This document shows positions 28,418 through 38,600 of a DNA stretch of 64,000 bases, in pieces. The notes under the pieces are model-generated. The model was not told where the DNA came from. It saw only the letters and a list, made by a program, of their open reading frames with translations, and made no database searches. Origin of the DNA: a bacterium (GTDB lineage: Bacteria; Electryoneota; RPQS01; DYHQ01); assembly GCA_030622545.1 (NCBI GenBank), contig JAUXGA010000004.1, positions 124,001 to 188,000 of the forward strand, read 5' to 3'. Every line of letters begins with the position of its first letter. The stretch's first letter is position 1. Both the position numbers and the translations under genes were made by a program.

Positions 28418-29042
28418 ACACTTATTTCCGCAATGGCTCTGGCGTCTGCCTGCAGGGCAAAAGAGGATCGCTCTTACATTCGACGATGGACCGGACATGA
28501 GCACAACTCCCGCTCTGTTAGCGCTGCTCAGGGAGCTCGAGATACCAGTTACTTTTTTTCTCTTAGGTGAGAAGGTGAAAGCAAACGCGGCGATGTTTAC
28601 AGATGCCGAGTCCCATGGACATACTCTCGCAGTTCATGGTTTCCGTCACTCAAATCACATAGTTTACTCCCGCCGCGCGTTGCGAGATTCGATTCAAAAA
28701 ACCGAAGAAGTCATGCGAACTTCTAATCTTCAACCGACAACTCTGTTTCGACCTCCTTATGGTAGCTTCAATCCATTTCATGCATCAGAACTGAAACGCA
28801 TCGGGTACCGAGGAGTAATATGGACGGCACACGTGCGCGACTGGCGACCACAGCCGATACAAGCTCTCGAAGCTCGCATGCGCCAAGCCTTCCATGATGG
28901 TTCCATCGTTTTACTGCATGATGGGCTAAAATCGCAGGTTCAAGCTGTTATGAAAGTACTTCCTCGTCTTGTTGAAAATGCGCGAGAGCGCGGGTTTCAA
29001 TTCGTCTCTCTTAGTGACAAAACCCTGGGGGAGACGACATGA
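28392..29042 (+). CDS. NodB-type polysaccharide deacetylase
   Basis: A 216-aa carbohydrate esterase 4 enzyme that removes acetyl or similar groups from amino sugars. Motif 1 is TFDDGP (29-34), motif 2 has the metal histidines HGFRHSNH, motif 3 is RPPYGSFN, and LLHDG is near the C-terminus. There is no signal peptide, so it probably acts in the cytoplasm on a lipid-linked sugar, as the PIG-L/NodB enzymes in glycan loci do. Its start overlaps island gene 3 by 26 bases; downstream ATG codons at 28398 and 28401 are also possible starts. Confidence 0.88.
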   Translation: MLMMPRLFEHLFPQWLWRLPAGQKRIALTFDDGPDMSTTPALLALLRELEIPVTFFLLGEKVKANAAMFTDAESHGHTLAVHGFRHSNHIVYSRRALRDSIQKTEEVMRTSNLQPTTLFRPPYGSFNPFHASELKRIGYRGVIWTAHVRDWRPQPIQALEARMRQAFHDGSIVLLHDGLKSQVQAVMKVLPRLVENARERGFQFVSLSDKTLGETT

Positions 29043-30151
29043 TTCTGGAAATCACGTTGCTTCTTTTCATTGTCTGCTATGCGGTGATTGCAATTTGGCT
29101 GGCCGCTGGAATGAGAAAACCTTATCACCTTCGGGACGGTTTCCCCAAGGTTAGTATTGTGATTCCCGCGCGGGATGAAGAGCGTGATTTACCCGCGCTG
29201 TTAGAAAGTCTTTTAAGACTGGATTATCCATCTGACAAATTGCAAATCCTCATTGCAAATGATGAATCGGAAGACCGGACACGCGAAGTTGCGGAAGCAT
29301 ATCAGGAACGTTTTCAATGTGACTACCGGGTTATTGACGCTTACGATGAGAATAACAAAAATCTTCAGGGTCGCGTCCGGCCGATTGCACAAGCTTTGGA
29401 CCATGCGACAGGTGATATCTTTTGTATGACGGATGCCGACTGCGTCGTTCCTCCATCGTGGGTTCGAGGAGTCACGCGCTATTTCGGCGATAGTGTCGGT
29501 CTTGTCGGAGGCATTACCCTCCCTTTCCGAGAAGCCGCGCGTAAAAATCTTGTGACCGCACTCGAAACTCTCGATTGGGCTTTTCTCTTGGGAGCCAGCT
29601 CGACTCTTTCGGGTCGCGGGCAAACGCAGACGATTATCGGCAATAATTTGTCTATTTCACGCGAAGCCTACGAAGCTATTGGCACCTATCGAAATGTTCC
29701 TTTTTCCATCAATGAAGATTTAGCGCTAATGCAGGCAGTTCAAAAAACAGGACGTTTTCGCGCGATATTTCCTGCGGATTCAGAAACCCTGATGCGAACT
29801 CGACCTATTCCATCTTTTCGCGCACTAATCTCGCAGCGTCGCCGCTGGTTTAAAGGTGGAAACCGAATCAGAAGTTTCGGGCTTTTTGTTCTTATCTATG
29901 GATTCTTAGCACACCTGACGCTTCCGCTTTGGTTTTTACTCTTCGATATTTCCGGATTTCTCTGGTATGCCGTTCTGGCTATCGGAGACGGCGCGGTTAT
30001 CTGGCGCGTCCTGAAACTTTCGGGCCAACGCCGACTAATCATCTTCCTGCTCTTCTATCCGATTTATGCATTTGCCTATCCTTTCACGATTGCACTTTCG
30101 TATGCTTTCACCCGCCGAATAAAATGGAAAGGTCGCATTTACGGCAAATAG
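29039..30151 (+). CDS. Membrane glycosyltransferase family 2 (island gene 5)
   Basis: GT2 enzyme of 370 aa, third paralogue of the island. N-terminal helix (1-22), then VIPARDEE, NDESEDRT, TDADCVVP, NEDLALM and QRRRW, then two or three C-terminal helices. It overlaps the deacetylase stop as ATGA. A bidirectional terminator follows six bases after its stop codon, so it ends the operon. Confidence 0.87.
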   Translation: MILEITLLLFIVCYAVIAIWLAAGMRKPYHLRDGFPKVSIVIPARDEERDLPALLESLLRLDYPSDKLQILIANDESEDRTREVAEAYQERFQCDYRVIDAYDENNKNLQGRVRPIAQALDHATGDIFCMTDADCVVPPSWVRGVTRYFGDSVGLVGGITLPFREAARKNLVTALETLDWAFLLGASSTLSGRGQTQTIIGNNLSISREAYEAIGTYRNVPFSINEDLALMQAVQKTGRFRAIFPADSETLMRTRPIPSFRALISQRRRWFKGGNRIRSFGLFVLIYGFLAHLTLPLWFLLFDISGFLWYAVLAIGDGAVIWRVLKLSGQRRLIIFLLFYPIYAFAYPFTIALSYAFTRRIKWKGRIYGK

Positions 30152-30156
30152 GATAT

Positions 30157-30193
30157 AAAAAAGCGCGGGCTCTCTCAAGAGTCCGCGCTTTTT
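30157..30193. terminator. Bidirectional terminator between convergent operons
   Basis: AAAAAAGCGCGGGCTCT pairs with AGAGTCCGCGCTTTTT around a short loop. It ends the glycan island on the plus strand and the long operon ending at 30218 on the minus strand. Confidence 0.9.
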
Positions 30194-30217
30194 CTATGAC
30201 GCAAAAACAATTTCGAA

Positions 30218-30652
30218 TTAAAGACTGTCCGTCACCTGTATGACAATGGAATCTTCCGCCAGAATTTCATTTGCTATCTGGTAAGCGATGCCATAAATCG
30301 TCACAAATCCAGTATCTTCTCGGCTGAGATATGTCGCCATCGGCTGTGTTCCCCACGGAATTGTCGTGTCGTTGACAACCGTAATGATGTCGGGTATCTG
30401 ATCGCCGAATGTCGGTTCAAACGTCACGGTAATTCCGCCCCTCGGCTCGCCGTCAAAGCGTACCACGACGAAAATCGTATCGTTCGTACCAATAGAAACC
30501 ATATCCGGATGAGCATCCATTTCGAGTTCCCAGCCGGTTGAATCATCTTCACCCGAAAGACCCTTCCCATCATTACAACCTGCCACAAACAGAGCTACCG
30601 CAATGAACAAACAGAAAAAAGTTAGTTTGCCGAATCGAATCACGTGTCTCAC
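30218..30652 (-). CDS. Small lipoprotein with immunoglobulin-like (Big-1-type) fold
   Basis: A 144-aa protein with a signal peptide and lipobox VAGC (Cys26). The remaining 110 residues are beta-rich with alternating short hydrophobic strands (ISIGTNDTIFVVVRF-like spacing, then VTFEPTFG), which suggests one bacterial immunoglobulin-like domain. I do not recognise a named family. It is the last gene of a minus-strand operon, after the receiver protein and M16 peptidase. Confidence 0.7.
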   Translation of the reverse strand: MRHVIRFGKLTFFCLFIAVALFVAGCNDGKGLSGEDDSTGWELEMDAHPDMVSIGTNDTIFVVVRFDGEPRGGITVTFEPTFGDQIPDIITVVNDTTIPWGTQPMATYLSREDTGFVTIYGIAYQIANEILAEDSIVIQVTDSL

Positions 30653-30680
30653 CCGTCCTTTGCTGCTAAAAAACGATCGG

Positions 30681-31148
30681 TTATTTGAGAAACCAGACTA
30701 AAAATCCACCGAGAACCAGCCATACCGGAATCGACATGAGAAGTGCTGCATTCATACCCTTCATCATGGATAAGGATCTCCGCAATTCGAGAGCTCCCAA
30801 CGCGCGATTCAAAACGCCCGTCAATTGATTTTTATCGACGGGTTTCATCAAGTAATCGTACGCGCCTTCCTTCATCGCCTGCACAGCGGTCTCGACTGCA
30901 GGAAACCCTGTAACCATGATAAATAGAGTATCCGCCCGTATCATTTTCATTTCTTTCAGGAATTCCAATCCATCCTTATCAGGCATCACCAAATCGCTGA
31001 TAACGAGGTCAATCCTTTCCGTCAAGTACGTCCGCATGCCCTCGTCAGCGCTTCCCGCTTCATAAGCGGTATCTCCTTTGGCTTCGACGAATCCGCACAG
31101 GACTTCTCGATAGTCAGGATCATCATCAATAATGAGAATATTAGACAT
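30681..31148 (-). CDS. Response-regulator receiver domain with C-terminal membrane helix
   Basis: A 155-aa protein. Residues 1-120 form a complete CheY-like receiver: acidic pair in IIDDDPD, phospho-accepting Asp in VISDLVMPDKDG (about 51), Thr in MVTG and Lys in LMKPVD. Instead of an output domain it ends in one hydrophobic helix (about 134-154, LLMSIPVWLVLGGFLVW), so the receiver should be held at the inner face of the membrane. No histidine kinase gene is in the window. The neighbours are an M16 peptidase upstream and a lipoprotein downstream, which suggests an envelope-related job. Receiver is certain; the role is unknown. Confidence 0.88.
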   Translation of the reverse strand: MSNILIIDDDPDYREVLCGFVEAKGDTAYEAGSADEGMRTYLTERIDLVISDLVMPDKDGLEFLKEMKMIRADTLFIMVTGFPAVETAVQAMKEGAYDYLMKPVDKNQLTGVLNRALGALELRRSLSMMKGMNAALLMSIPVWLVLGGFLVWFLK

Positions 31149-31156
31149 TTTGCCTC

Positions 31157-33769
31157 CTATTCAACGATAATCTGTATCCATCGAGCAGATTTGAGCAATT
31201 CGCGTGCCGTCTTTCCAATCGCTTCGGGATCCGGGTCTGTCGGGGGCGTTTCCGCGAAAGGCTCTTTCCCTCTCATGGCCGCCAATCCCAATTGAAAAGC
31301 TTGTTGATCTCGCGCCATGCGCCGCATAAGCCTTCTGCCGCGCTGGGATGCCTGAACTTTTTCGAGTTCGGATTTGTCCAACGGAACATCTTGAAGCTTT
31401 CTAACCCACTCCTTCATTCCTGCAACAGCCTGTGGGACATTATCTGCGCGGGTGCCGATTTGAAGCGTGAGCCATCCCCATCCGTCCTTATGCGACACAT
31501 AAGCACCAACGGAATAAGCCAACCCACGAGTCTCACGCAAATCCTGCTGAAGTTTATCCGAGAGCAATCCAGTCCATAGCCCCATCTGACTGACCTGACT
31601 CTCTGGAAAATCCGACAGAAACGCACCGAGAATAACCTGAGCCTGACGCGCTCCAACGGTCAGCTTGGCACTGGAATCTTTCGGAGCGGGAGGCGCAGGA
31701 ATTTCCGGCAGTGGGTCTCCCGGCTGCCAATCACCGAAGAGAGCTTCCACCATCGCCACGGTATTAGCGATACTCTCACTGGTCACAACACTTAAAATCA
31801 GGTGATTGGGGCGGAAATAATCCTTTCGAAATTGCCGCAGGTCAAACGGATCCGGCGCGGAAATCGTTGCCGTATTCCCGGACACTGATTGAGCATAGGG
31901 ATGAGCACCCAACAGAGCTTGTTTGTACATCGCTCCGGCTTTCGCTCTTGGAGAACGTTCCGCACGCTGAATCAGACCATACATTTCGTTCCGCACAGCT
32001 CCCAAATCACTCGGACTAAGCGCATCTGTGCTGAGCAGTTCATACATCAGAGCAAGCCCCGCTTGTTGAGACGGCGCTGGGCCGCTGAGGCGGATAAATG
32101 AGAAATCAGGCTGCGTGTAGTAGTTATCAAAAGGAATATATGGATGGTCCACTAATTTCCAGCGCAATCGCAGCGAGTCGAGACGCCGCTGAAGTTCTGC
32201 TTGTCCAAAAGACGGAGAATTCCCATATTCCATGAGACGATGCAACATATCCACCCAGCCCATGCGTTCCGGACCTTCAAAAGCGCTTCGTCCTTGAAAA
32301 AGAAAATGCGCCGCGAAGACCGGCATCGACGATTCGGATTTAATAATGAGGCGCAATCCGTTCGCGAGCGTCGTATCGGTTTTCTCAAAAGAGAGAGCTG
32401 TCTCTTCCGATTCCGCAGGAGGCGGTGTGAAAATCACAACGAGAGGAACCGCTTCCGAAACCGTTTTCATAATGCCCGGACTGCCCACTCGCGCCGATTC
32501 AAGCATATCTCGAAACGCGACCATTTCCCGCATATTATGCGCCCATAACCGGCAACTTCCCTGAGCGATTTCGGCCGCTTGAAGCATTCCGAAGAAATGG
32601 TAGCGCTGGCTGTAGTGAATCGCATCATCGACGGCCGCATTCGCCTTGTCTCGCCATACAGTTAAAGGAGCGGAAGTCGGATCGAGTGTCATCAGCTTTA
32701 GCTGCAGGAAATCGAGAATATAATCAGGGTCTGCTTCCGGAGACAGTTCCATTTGCAATTGTAACTGCGTTCCGCTCCGATTGATTTCCCATAACCAACC
32801 GATTGTCAGGATGTCTCCCTTGAAGCGCTCTCGCAGCGTGTCACCGATAATCGCATCGAGAACATCGGGCAGCAGAGCTTCAACGGGCTCCAACCTTCCC
32901 GCACCTCGAATCAGTTGCCATGGAAAGGCCAGCCAGAGATGCGTGCCGTCACCCATTAATCGTACCGGATTCCAACTTGGAGCAAGTCGCGGAGCCTCTT
33001 TTTGGAACGCGGCGCGTTTGCCCGGCTTGGCTTTGCCGTACGTCTCCTCCAAGAGTTTTGTCATCTCACGCGGATGAAAATCCCCGATGACAAGCAGGCT
33101 CATGTTGTCTGGTGTATAGTGCTGTTTGTAATAGTCGAAAAGCTTCTCTCGCTCCATCGCTTCGACACTTTCCCGCGTCCCCAAAACAGGATAAACGTAC
33201 GGCGTCCCTTCCCAAGCCAGACGATTGAACGCGAGATAAATCAGGTATTCCGGATCGTTCGAGATTCCCTGTCCGATTTCCTCGATAACAATTCCCTTTT
33301 CCTTTTTGATTTGTTCGGGAAGCAAAACAGAATGCAGCAACATATCAGACTGCAAATCAAGCGCTTCTGCGAACTTCTCTTTTTCCGCCAGAATCATAAA
33401 CGCCGTGTGATCTTTGGCTGTTTGCGCATTGTTGTAGCCGCTAAGACGGTCAAACGCATCCTCAATATCCTGCTGACTTCGAGTTTCCGTACCATCAAAA
33501 AGAAGATGCTCGAGGAAATGCGTTGCACCGCGAAGATCAGCGTTTTCGTCACTCGACCCAACGCGAATCACTGCCGTTGCCGCGATCATCGGCGTCGTGT
33601 GATTCTCGATCAACAGAACTTCCAATCCGTTTTCCAGATAGAGAAGATGGGGCGTTCCAATCGGAAAATCACTCGAAGCGAAAAGATTCGTGAATGCAAA
33701 ACACGGGAGAATAATCACCGTGAAGGCAATATTCCAAATTGAAAAATGTTTAGAGAGGGATGTTTCCAT
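31157..33769 (-). CDS. M16 family zinc peptidase, exported
   Basis: An 870-aa pitrilysin/processing-peptidase-like protein. An N-terminal hydrophobic segment (about 11-30) looks like a signal peptide. The inverted zinc motif HFLEH is at 84-88. The second half (from about 465) repeats the M16 fold but has HRLMEYGN where an active motif would be, so it is probably the inactive, substrate-gripping half; the two halves together equal the two subunits found in other bacteria. It would cut peptides in the periplasm. It overlaps the carboxyltransferase gene by 20 bases. Confidence 0.9.
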   Translation of the reverse strand: METSLSKHFSIWNIAFTVIILPCFAFTNLFASSDFPIGTPHLLYLENGLEVLLIENHTTPMIAATAVIRVGSSDENADLRGATHFLEHLLFDGTETRSQQDIEDAFDRLSGYNNAQTAKDHTAFMILAEKEKFAEALDLQSDMLLHSVLLPEQIKKEKGIVIEEIGQGISNDPEYLIYLAFNRLAWEGTPYVYPVLGTRESVEAMEREKLFDYYKQHYTPDNMSLLVIGDFHPREMTKLLEETYGKAKPGKRAAFQKEAPRLAPSWNPVRLMGDGTHLWLAFPWQLIRGAGRLEPVEALLPDVLDAIIGDTLRERFKGDILTIGWLWEINRSGTQLQLQMELSPEADPDYILDFLQLKLMTLDPTSAPLTVWRDKANAAVDDAIHYSQRYHFFGMLQAAEIAQGSCRLWAHNMREMVAFRDMLESARVGSPGIMKTVSEAVPLVVIFTPPPAESEETALSFEKTDTTLANGLRLIIKSESSMPVFAAHFLFQGRSAFEGPERMGWVDMLHRLMEYGNSPSFGQAELQRRLDSLRLRWKLVDHPYIPFDNYYTQPDFSFIRLSGPAPSQQAGLALMYELLSTDALSPSDLGAVRNEMYGLIQRAERSPRAKAGAMYKQALLGAHPYAQSVSGNTATISAPDPFDLRQFRKDYFRPNHLILSVVTSESIANTVAMVEALFGDWQPGDPLPEIPAPPAPKDSSAKLTVGARQAQVILGAFLSDFPESQVSQMGLWTGLLSDKLQQDLRETRGLAYSVGAYVSHKDGWGWLTLQIGTRADNVPQAVAGMKEWVRKLQDVPLDKSELEKVQASQRGRRLMRRMARDQQAFQLGLAAMRGKEPFAETPPTDPDPEAIGKTARELLKSARWIQIIVE

Positions 33770-35294
33770 GTTTCTTCTTTGGGTTTTTATCGATTTTTGT
33801 TTCTAACATTTCCAAGCCGTTGATGAGGCGCTGACGTGTAGCTCCCGGTTCGATGACTTCATCGATGTAGCCTCGCTCAGCCGCGATATAGGGATTCGCG
33901 AATTTCTTCGTGAACTCCGCGATTTTTTCTTCTTCTAATTTTTCCGGCTCCGAGCTGGCTTTGATTTCCTTGGCGAAAATAATTTCGACAGCTCCCTTCG
34001 GCCCCATCACGGCAATTTCCGCTGAAGGCCATGCGAAATTCAAATCTCCTCGAATATGCTTCGAGCTCATAACGTCATACGCTCCGCCGTAAGCTTTGCG
34101 CGTAATCACAGTCAATTTCGGAACGGTAGCCTCACAAAAGGCATAGAGGAGTTTCGCGCCGTTCACGATAATCCCGCGCCATTCCTGATCCGTCCCCGGC
34201 AGGAAACCCGGGACATCCTCGAAGGTGACAATCGGAATATTGAACGCATCACAGAAGCGAACGAACCGTCCGCCCTTCCGCGCGGAATCAATATCCAGTA
34301 CTCCCGCCAAAAACGCCGGCTGGTTCGCGACAATCCCGACCGAATGTCCGCCGAGCCGGGCAAATCCAACGATAATATTCTGCGCCCATTCTTCGTGCAC
34401 TTCAAAAAAGGAATCCCTGTCCACAACACCGACAATCACGTCCCTCATGTCGTAAGGTTTGTTCGGGCTGTCAGGAATAATATCCGCTAACGCTTCATCG
34501 AAACGATCAGGCGGATCATCCGTCGACACGAAAGGCGGATCTTCCAAATTGTTTTGAGGAATATACGATAGCAGTCGTCGGATGCATTCTAAAGTATGCA
34601 CCTCGCTTGCGCACGCAAAATGAGCGACTCCACTCTTAGTGGCATGACTCATCGCTCCGCCCAAATCTTCCGATGAAATATCTTCATGAGTGACGGTCTT
34701 GACAACCTTAGGGCCGGTGACAAACATGTACGATGTTTTCTTGACCATCAACGTAAAATCGGTGATAGCCGGGCTGTACACCGCGCCGCCCGCACACGGG
34801 CCCATAATCGCAGAGATTTGTGGCACGACTCCGGAAGCTAAGGTGTTCCTCAAGAAAATATCCGCATAGGCTCCCAGAGAAACCACCCCTTCCTGCACCC
34901 GCGCTCCTCCCGAGTCGTTCAAACCAATGACTGGCGCGCCTACCTTCATCGCCATGTCCATAATCTTACAGATTTTTTCACCGTGAGCTTCCGAGAGAGA
35001 GCCGCCGAATGTCGTAAAATCCTGTGAGAAAAGAAAGACCTGACGACCGTTGATTTTGCCATAGCCCGTCACGACTCCGTCACCGAGGATTTTTTGCTCT
35101 CCGAGTCCAAAATCGCTGGAGCGGTGCTTGACCAGCATATCGACTTCATTGAAAGTCCCAGCGTCGAGCAGCAAATCGATGCGCTCTCGCGCCGTCAACT
35201 TTCCTTTCTTATGCTGTACTTCAATACGTTTCTTTCCCCCGCCAAGCTGCGCTTGCTCTTTAAGAGAATGGAGTTTCTCAATATTTTTTTTCAT
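33750..35294 (-). CDS. Acyl-CoA carboxylase carboxyltransferase (PccB-like)
   Basis: A 514-aa carboxyltransferase that moves a carboxyl group from biotin to an acyl-CoA (propionyl- or acetyl-CoA) or runs in a methylmalonyl-CoA decarboxylase. Crotonase-fold features: [40 protein letters not shown], and the second-half [10 protein letters not shown]. Length matches PccB/MmdA. No membrane sodium-pump subunit lies nearby. AccB and AccC at 17926-19766 are the likely partners. Substrate cannot be fixed by reading. Confidence 0.92.
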   Translation of the reverse strand: MKKNIEKLHSLKEQAQLGGGKKRIEVQHKKGKLTARERIDLLLDAGTFNEVDMLVKHRSSDFGLGEQKILGDGVVTGYGKINGRQVFLFSQDFTTFGGSLSEAHGEKICKIMDMAMKVGAPVIGLNDSGGARVQEGVVSLGAYADIFLRNTLASGVVPQISAIMGPCAGGAVYSPAITDFTLMVKKTSYMFVTGPKVVKTVTHEDISSEDLGGAMSHATKSGVAHFACASEVHTLECIRRLLSYIPQNNLEDPPFVSTDDPPDRFDEALADIIPDSPNKPYDMRDVIVGVVDRDSFFEVHEEWAQNIIVGFARLGGHSVGIVANQPAFLAGVLDIDSARKGGRFVRFCDAFNIPIVTFEDVPGFLPGTDQEWRGIIVNGAKLLYAFCEATVPKLTVITRKAYGGAYDVMSSKHIRGDLNFAWPSAEIAVMGPKGAVEIIFAKEIKASSEPEKLEEEKIAEFTKKFANPYIAAERGYIDEVIEPGATRQRLINGLEMLETKIDKNPKKKHGNIPL

Positions 35295-35356
35295 GAATAC
35301 ACCAACGAAAATGATTCTTGAGTGATTGATAGCAAAGGCGGTGCTTCTTCAGAAAA

Positions 35357-37534
35357 TCACAGCATACCGCTACGCTTGCGAATAATCCATTCCAGAGCTA
35401 AAGCGCCAATGATAATCCACAGCATGATGGCGCGGTTCCATAGCGAAATTTCCCGATGATATTCAACGTCTCGCAGAGGCATCTCAAGATTCGCCAGCAT
35501 CGTATCCGCGTTGGCTGCAAGTGCGTAGCGTCCACCCGAAGCTTCCGCGATATTTTGTAGAATATCTGCGCGCTGTCTTGTATCCAGCATTTCGATGTTG
35601 AACGCTTCAACGACAAAGGAACCGGTTTCTCGGCCGAGGGTGTCCCGGTCAACATACGCAACGCCCTCAAATCGATATTCTCCTTCTTCCCAAGGAAGAA
35701 ACGCGGCTTCATAGCGGCCATGACCTCGCCCCTGCAAAGGAATCGCTTCCGAGTGTTCTCCCATCGTCACCCGAACAACCACTGCCGCGTCATCGCGAGG
35801 AGTCAAGTCCGCGCCATAGACCTGCGCCTGAAAGAAGACTCGCTCCCCCCCGCTTAAAAGTGATTTATTCGGATGAATCCGAACACGCTTTTCCTCAATC
35901 GGCGAAATAAGCCATCGAGCAAAGCGACCCATTAAATCATCATAAAAAGATGCGCCGCGGCTGTCTTTCGCTAATCCAAGTTTCCACCGATAGGTTCCCC
36001 AGACCAAAAACGCAATTCCCTTCCGCCCTCCGCCTGACCAGACAAGCATCGCGGGTTCATCCTCTTCGATTCCCAACGTCACCGACGACAGCGCCGTGAT
36101 GACCTGAGGCAGCGGCCCTTTGGCAAAATTCCCGCTGTTGCCGAAAATCGGAGGCAAATCCGTCCAGGGTATCGGCAGAGGCCCTCCGCTCGCCAAAGCC
36201 GGATGAGTCTCTACCGCTCGCAATGTAACTTCTGTTTCTCGAAGCGTACCTCTTTCCATTTGAAAAGGAACTACTTCAGCTATTTTATCAAACGACGGCT
36301 TATAGGTTGCAGGACCCGCGAAAAACATCAGGGGTGTCTTGCGGGATGAGACAACGTCAACGATACTATTGAGCAAATTAGCTTTGGTCTCCCTTGACGG
36401 GAAGTTCATCAAGACAATCAGTGATGCTTTCGCCAACTCATCCGAGCTCGGAGAACTTTCGAGGTAATAATCGCCGCGTGCCGACTCGATAAAAGCGCGC
36501 ACGTCCAGATTAGAATCTACTTCAAGCGTATGACGGAGAGCGCTAAGGGAAGGAGTCGGTGGTCCGGAAAGAATGACAACCTGCGAGCGTGTTTCCAAAA
36601 CTCGAATCATCACCGAACGACGATTATTCGCGAGACTCCACTCTCCCGCAACAGAATCCAGAACCACGTGGTAGCGCAGATGTCCGGTTTGTGTCGCGGT
36701 GAATTTCAGCGGTACGGTGACTTCACTGACATCTCCCGTGAAATGTATTTGTTCGCGGGCAACTTCGACGCCGCTCCTGTTCAACAGACGAAGCGAGGTC
36801 GTTTTTCCACCCAAGCCTGTCGCCTTGATTCGCACATCTACCGGAACGATGCTGTTTAAATATGTGACTTCGTTCGCCAGAATTTCACTGACGACGGCAT
36901 CCCGTCGCACCGTTGTATCCCCTACGCCAATGGTGTAGATGGGAAGATTCGAAAGCCCTGCCAGTCGCACAGGATTCGGACCAAGATTGTTTCCACCATC
37001 CGAGATAAGAATTACCGCTTTTGTGGGTTCATGGGCGAACGCGCTGCTCGCATTTTCCCAAGCGAACGAGAGATTCGTTCCGACTCCCAAAGCTTCTGTT
37101 GTATCCAGTTGTTTGCGCGGTAATGTCTTCGCCGAATCCGAGAAAATGAAATAGCGGAGTCGCGCTTTATCAGCGAGGGTTGCTAATCCCGAACCGGAAA
37201 GCAATTCATCCACAATTTCCCGCCGGGAAATCTCCGCATCTTGAACAGACATCGAAGCCGATTTGTCCACTAACACGAGTACATTCTGCTTTTCAAGATG
37301 ATGCCGGAAAATGTTCAGCACCGGCTCGAAAAGAAGCAATATGATTGCCGCGAGTGCCACGATGCGAAGCGCGGTGAGAACAACCCGTCGCCAAACGGGA
37401 ACGGGCGGCAGCGTGAAGCGATAGACAAACAATGCCGCCAGAACGGCAAGAAGCGTCAGCAGGATATAGAGAGTTAGACTCCCTTTGAGTTCCAGCCCAT
37501 ATCCAAAAAGTCCAAGGGGAAAAATGTAGTGCAA
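35357..37534 (-). CDS. Membrane protein with von Willebrand factor A domain
   Basis: A 725-aa protein with two N-terminal membrane helices (about 18-40 and 50-72), then a VWA domain whose MIDAS site is VDKSASMSV with later T and D residues (GVGTNLSF and ISDGGNN). A long periplasmic part follows, and a last helix lies at about 700-720. The layout is that of the BatA-like or glutamine-amidotransferase-like VWA membrane proteins that often occur with MoxR ATPases, though no MoxR gene is present here. It lies between tsaD and the carboxyltransferase gene. Function unknown. Confidence 0.82.
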   Translation of the reverse strand: MHYIFPLGLFGYGLELKGSLTLYILLTLLAVLAALFVYRFTLPPVPVWRRVVLTALRIVALAAIILLLFEPVLNIFRHHLEKQNVLVLVDKSASMSVQDAEISRREIVDELLSGSGLATLADKARLRYFIFSDSAKTLPRKQLDTTEALGVGTNLSFAWENASSAFAHEPTKAVILISDGGNNLGPNPVRLAGLSNLPIYTIGVGDTTVRRDAVVSEILANEVTYLNSIVPVDVRIKATGLGGKTTSLRLLNRSGVEVAREQIHFTGDVSEVTVPLKFTATQTGHLRYHVVLDSVAGEWSLANNRRSVMIRVLETRSQVVILSGPPTPSLSALRHTLEVDSNLDVRAFIESARGDYYLESSPSSDELAKASLIVLMNFPSRETKANLLNSIVDVVSSRKTPLMFFAGPATYKPSFDKIAEVVPFQMERGTLRETEVTLRAVETHPALASGGPLPIPWTDLPPIFGNSGNFAKGPLPQVITALSSVTLGIEEDEPAMLVWSGGGRKGIAFLVWGTYRWKLGLAKDSRGASFYDDLMGRFARWLISPIEEKRVRIHPNKSLLSGGERVFFQAQVYGADLTPRDDAAVVVRVTMGEHSEAIPLQGRGHGRYEAAFLPWEEGEYRFEGVAYVDRDTLGRETGSFVVEAFNIEMLDTRQRADILQNIAEASGGRYALAANADTMLANLEMPLRDVEYHREISLWNRAIMLWIIIGALALEWIIRKRSGML

Positions 37535-37565
37535 TGTCTTTAAATTCTTTCTTTGTTCGGGAGAT

Positions 37566-38582
37566 TCAGGAGTCGGGCTCCGTTAATTCTTGAAGCGGCC
37601 ATCGCGGTTTGGCAGGTGCATCCAAAAGACTCCGCTCACCTGCCGCGAGTCGTTTTTCTCCGGCGTAAGCAATCATCGCGGCATTATCAACGCACAGCGA
37701 CGGCGCCGGAAGGAATACTGGAAGAGAAAAATCTTCGCCGATGATTTTCACTCGTTCTTGCAAAAGCGAATTCGCTCCGACACCGCCCGCCAGCGCGACT
37801 GCGCGGGGACAGAACTGTTCAACTCCCGCGCGCAATTTCGTTTCCAAGAGTTTCACAGCAGCTTGCTGAAAAGCCGCTAATAAGTCAGCGCGATGCGCCT
37901 GAAGGTGTTCCGGCGAATGTTTCTGCACGACGCGCAGCATCGCCGTTTTCAAACCCGAATAACTGAAATCAAGGTTTTTCCCCGGCATTATCGCGGGGAA
38001 TTTATGATACGCCGGGTCGCCGGTTTGTGCAAGTTTGTCGATGGCCGCGCCCGCGGGAAAGCTCAAACCGAAAAGTTTACCGACTTTGTCATAAGCTTCT
38101 CCAACGGCATCATCGCGAGTCGAACCGAGCAGTCGGTAATGACCGAATGCCTCCACCCACACAAGCTGCGTATGCCCGCCGGAAACAATCAAACCTATGA
38201 AAGGAAGCGGTATCATTTCTCCGTCGAGTTCCGCCGCCCAAAGATGACCTTCAAGATGATGCACGGCAAGAAAAGGAAGTTCCAAAGCCAGCGCAATTCC
38301 CTTGGCGAAATTCAATCCGACCAACAGCGCTCCAACGAGACCCGGCCCTGCGGTCGCGCAAATCCCTTCGATGCTTTCAAGAGAATCGTTGCACTCACGC
38401 AGCGCCTGCCGTGTTAGAAGAAGAATCTGCTCGAGATGATTGCGACTGGCCAGTTCGGGCACGACTCCGCCGAAAGCCTGATGGAGCGTTTGAGTGCGAG
38501 TGACGAGCCCTCGAAGCGCGCCGTTTTCAAGCACCGCTGCTGATGTTTCATCGCACGAGCTTTCAAAGGCCAGTACCTTCAT
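37566..38582 (-). CDS. tsaD: tRNA N6-threonylcarbamoyladenosine transferase
   Basis: TsaD (338 aa) transfers the threonylcarbamoyl group to A37 of ANN-decoding tRNAs. It has the opening ESSCDETSAAV, the metal-binding HHLEGHLWA, GLIVSGGHTQL, and C-terminal GGVGANSLL. Its partner TsaC is encoded at 55452; TsaB and TsaE were not seen. Confidence 0.96.
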   Translation of the reverse strand: MKVLAFESSCDETSAAVLENGALRGLVTRTQTLHQAFGGVVPELASRNHLEQILLLTRQALRECNDSLESIEGICATAGPGLVGALLVGLNFAKGIALALELPFLAVHHLEGHLWAAELDGEMIPLPFIGLIVSGGHTQLVWVEAFGHYRLLGSTRDDAVGEAYDKVGKLFGLSFPAGAAIDKLAQTGDPAYHKFPAIMPGKNLDFSYSGLKTAMLRVVQKHSPEHLQAHRADLLAAFQQAAVKLLETKLRAGVEQFCPRAVALAGGVGANSLLQERVKIIGEDFSLPVFLPAPSLCVDNAAMIAYAGEKRLAAGERSLLDAPAKPRWPLQELTEPDS

Positions 38583-38600
38583 GCTTATCCCAAAAGATTC

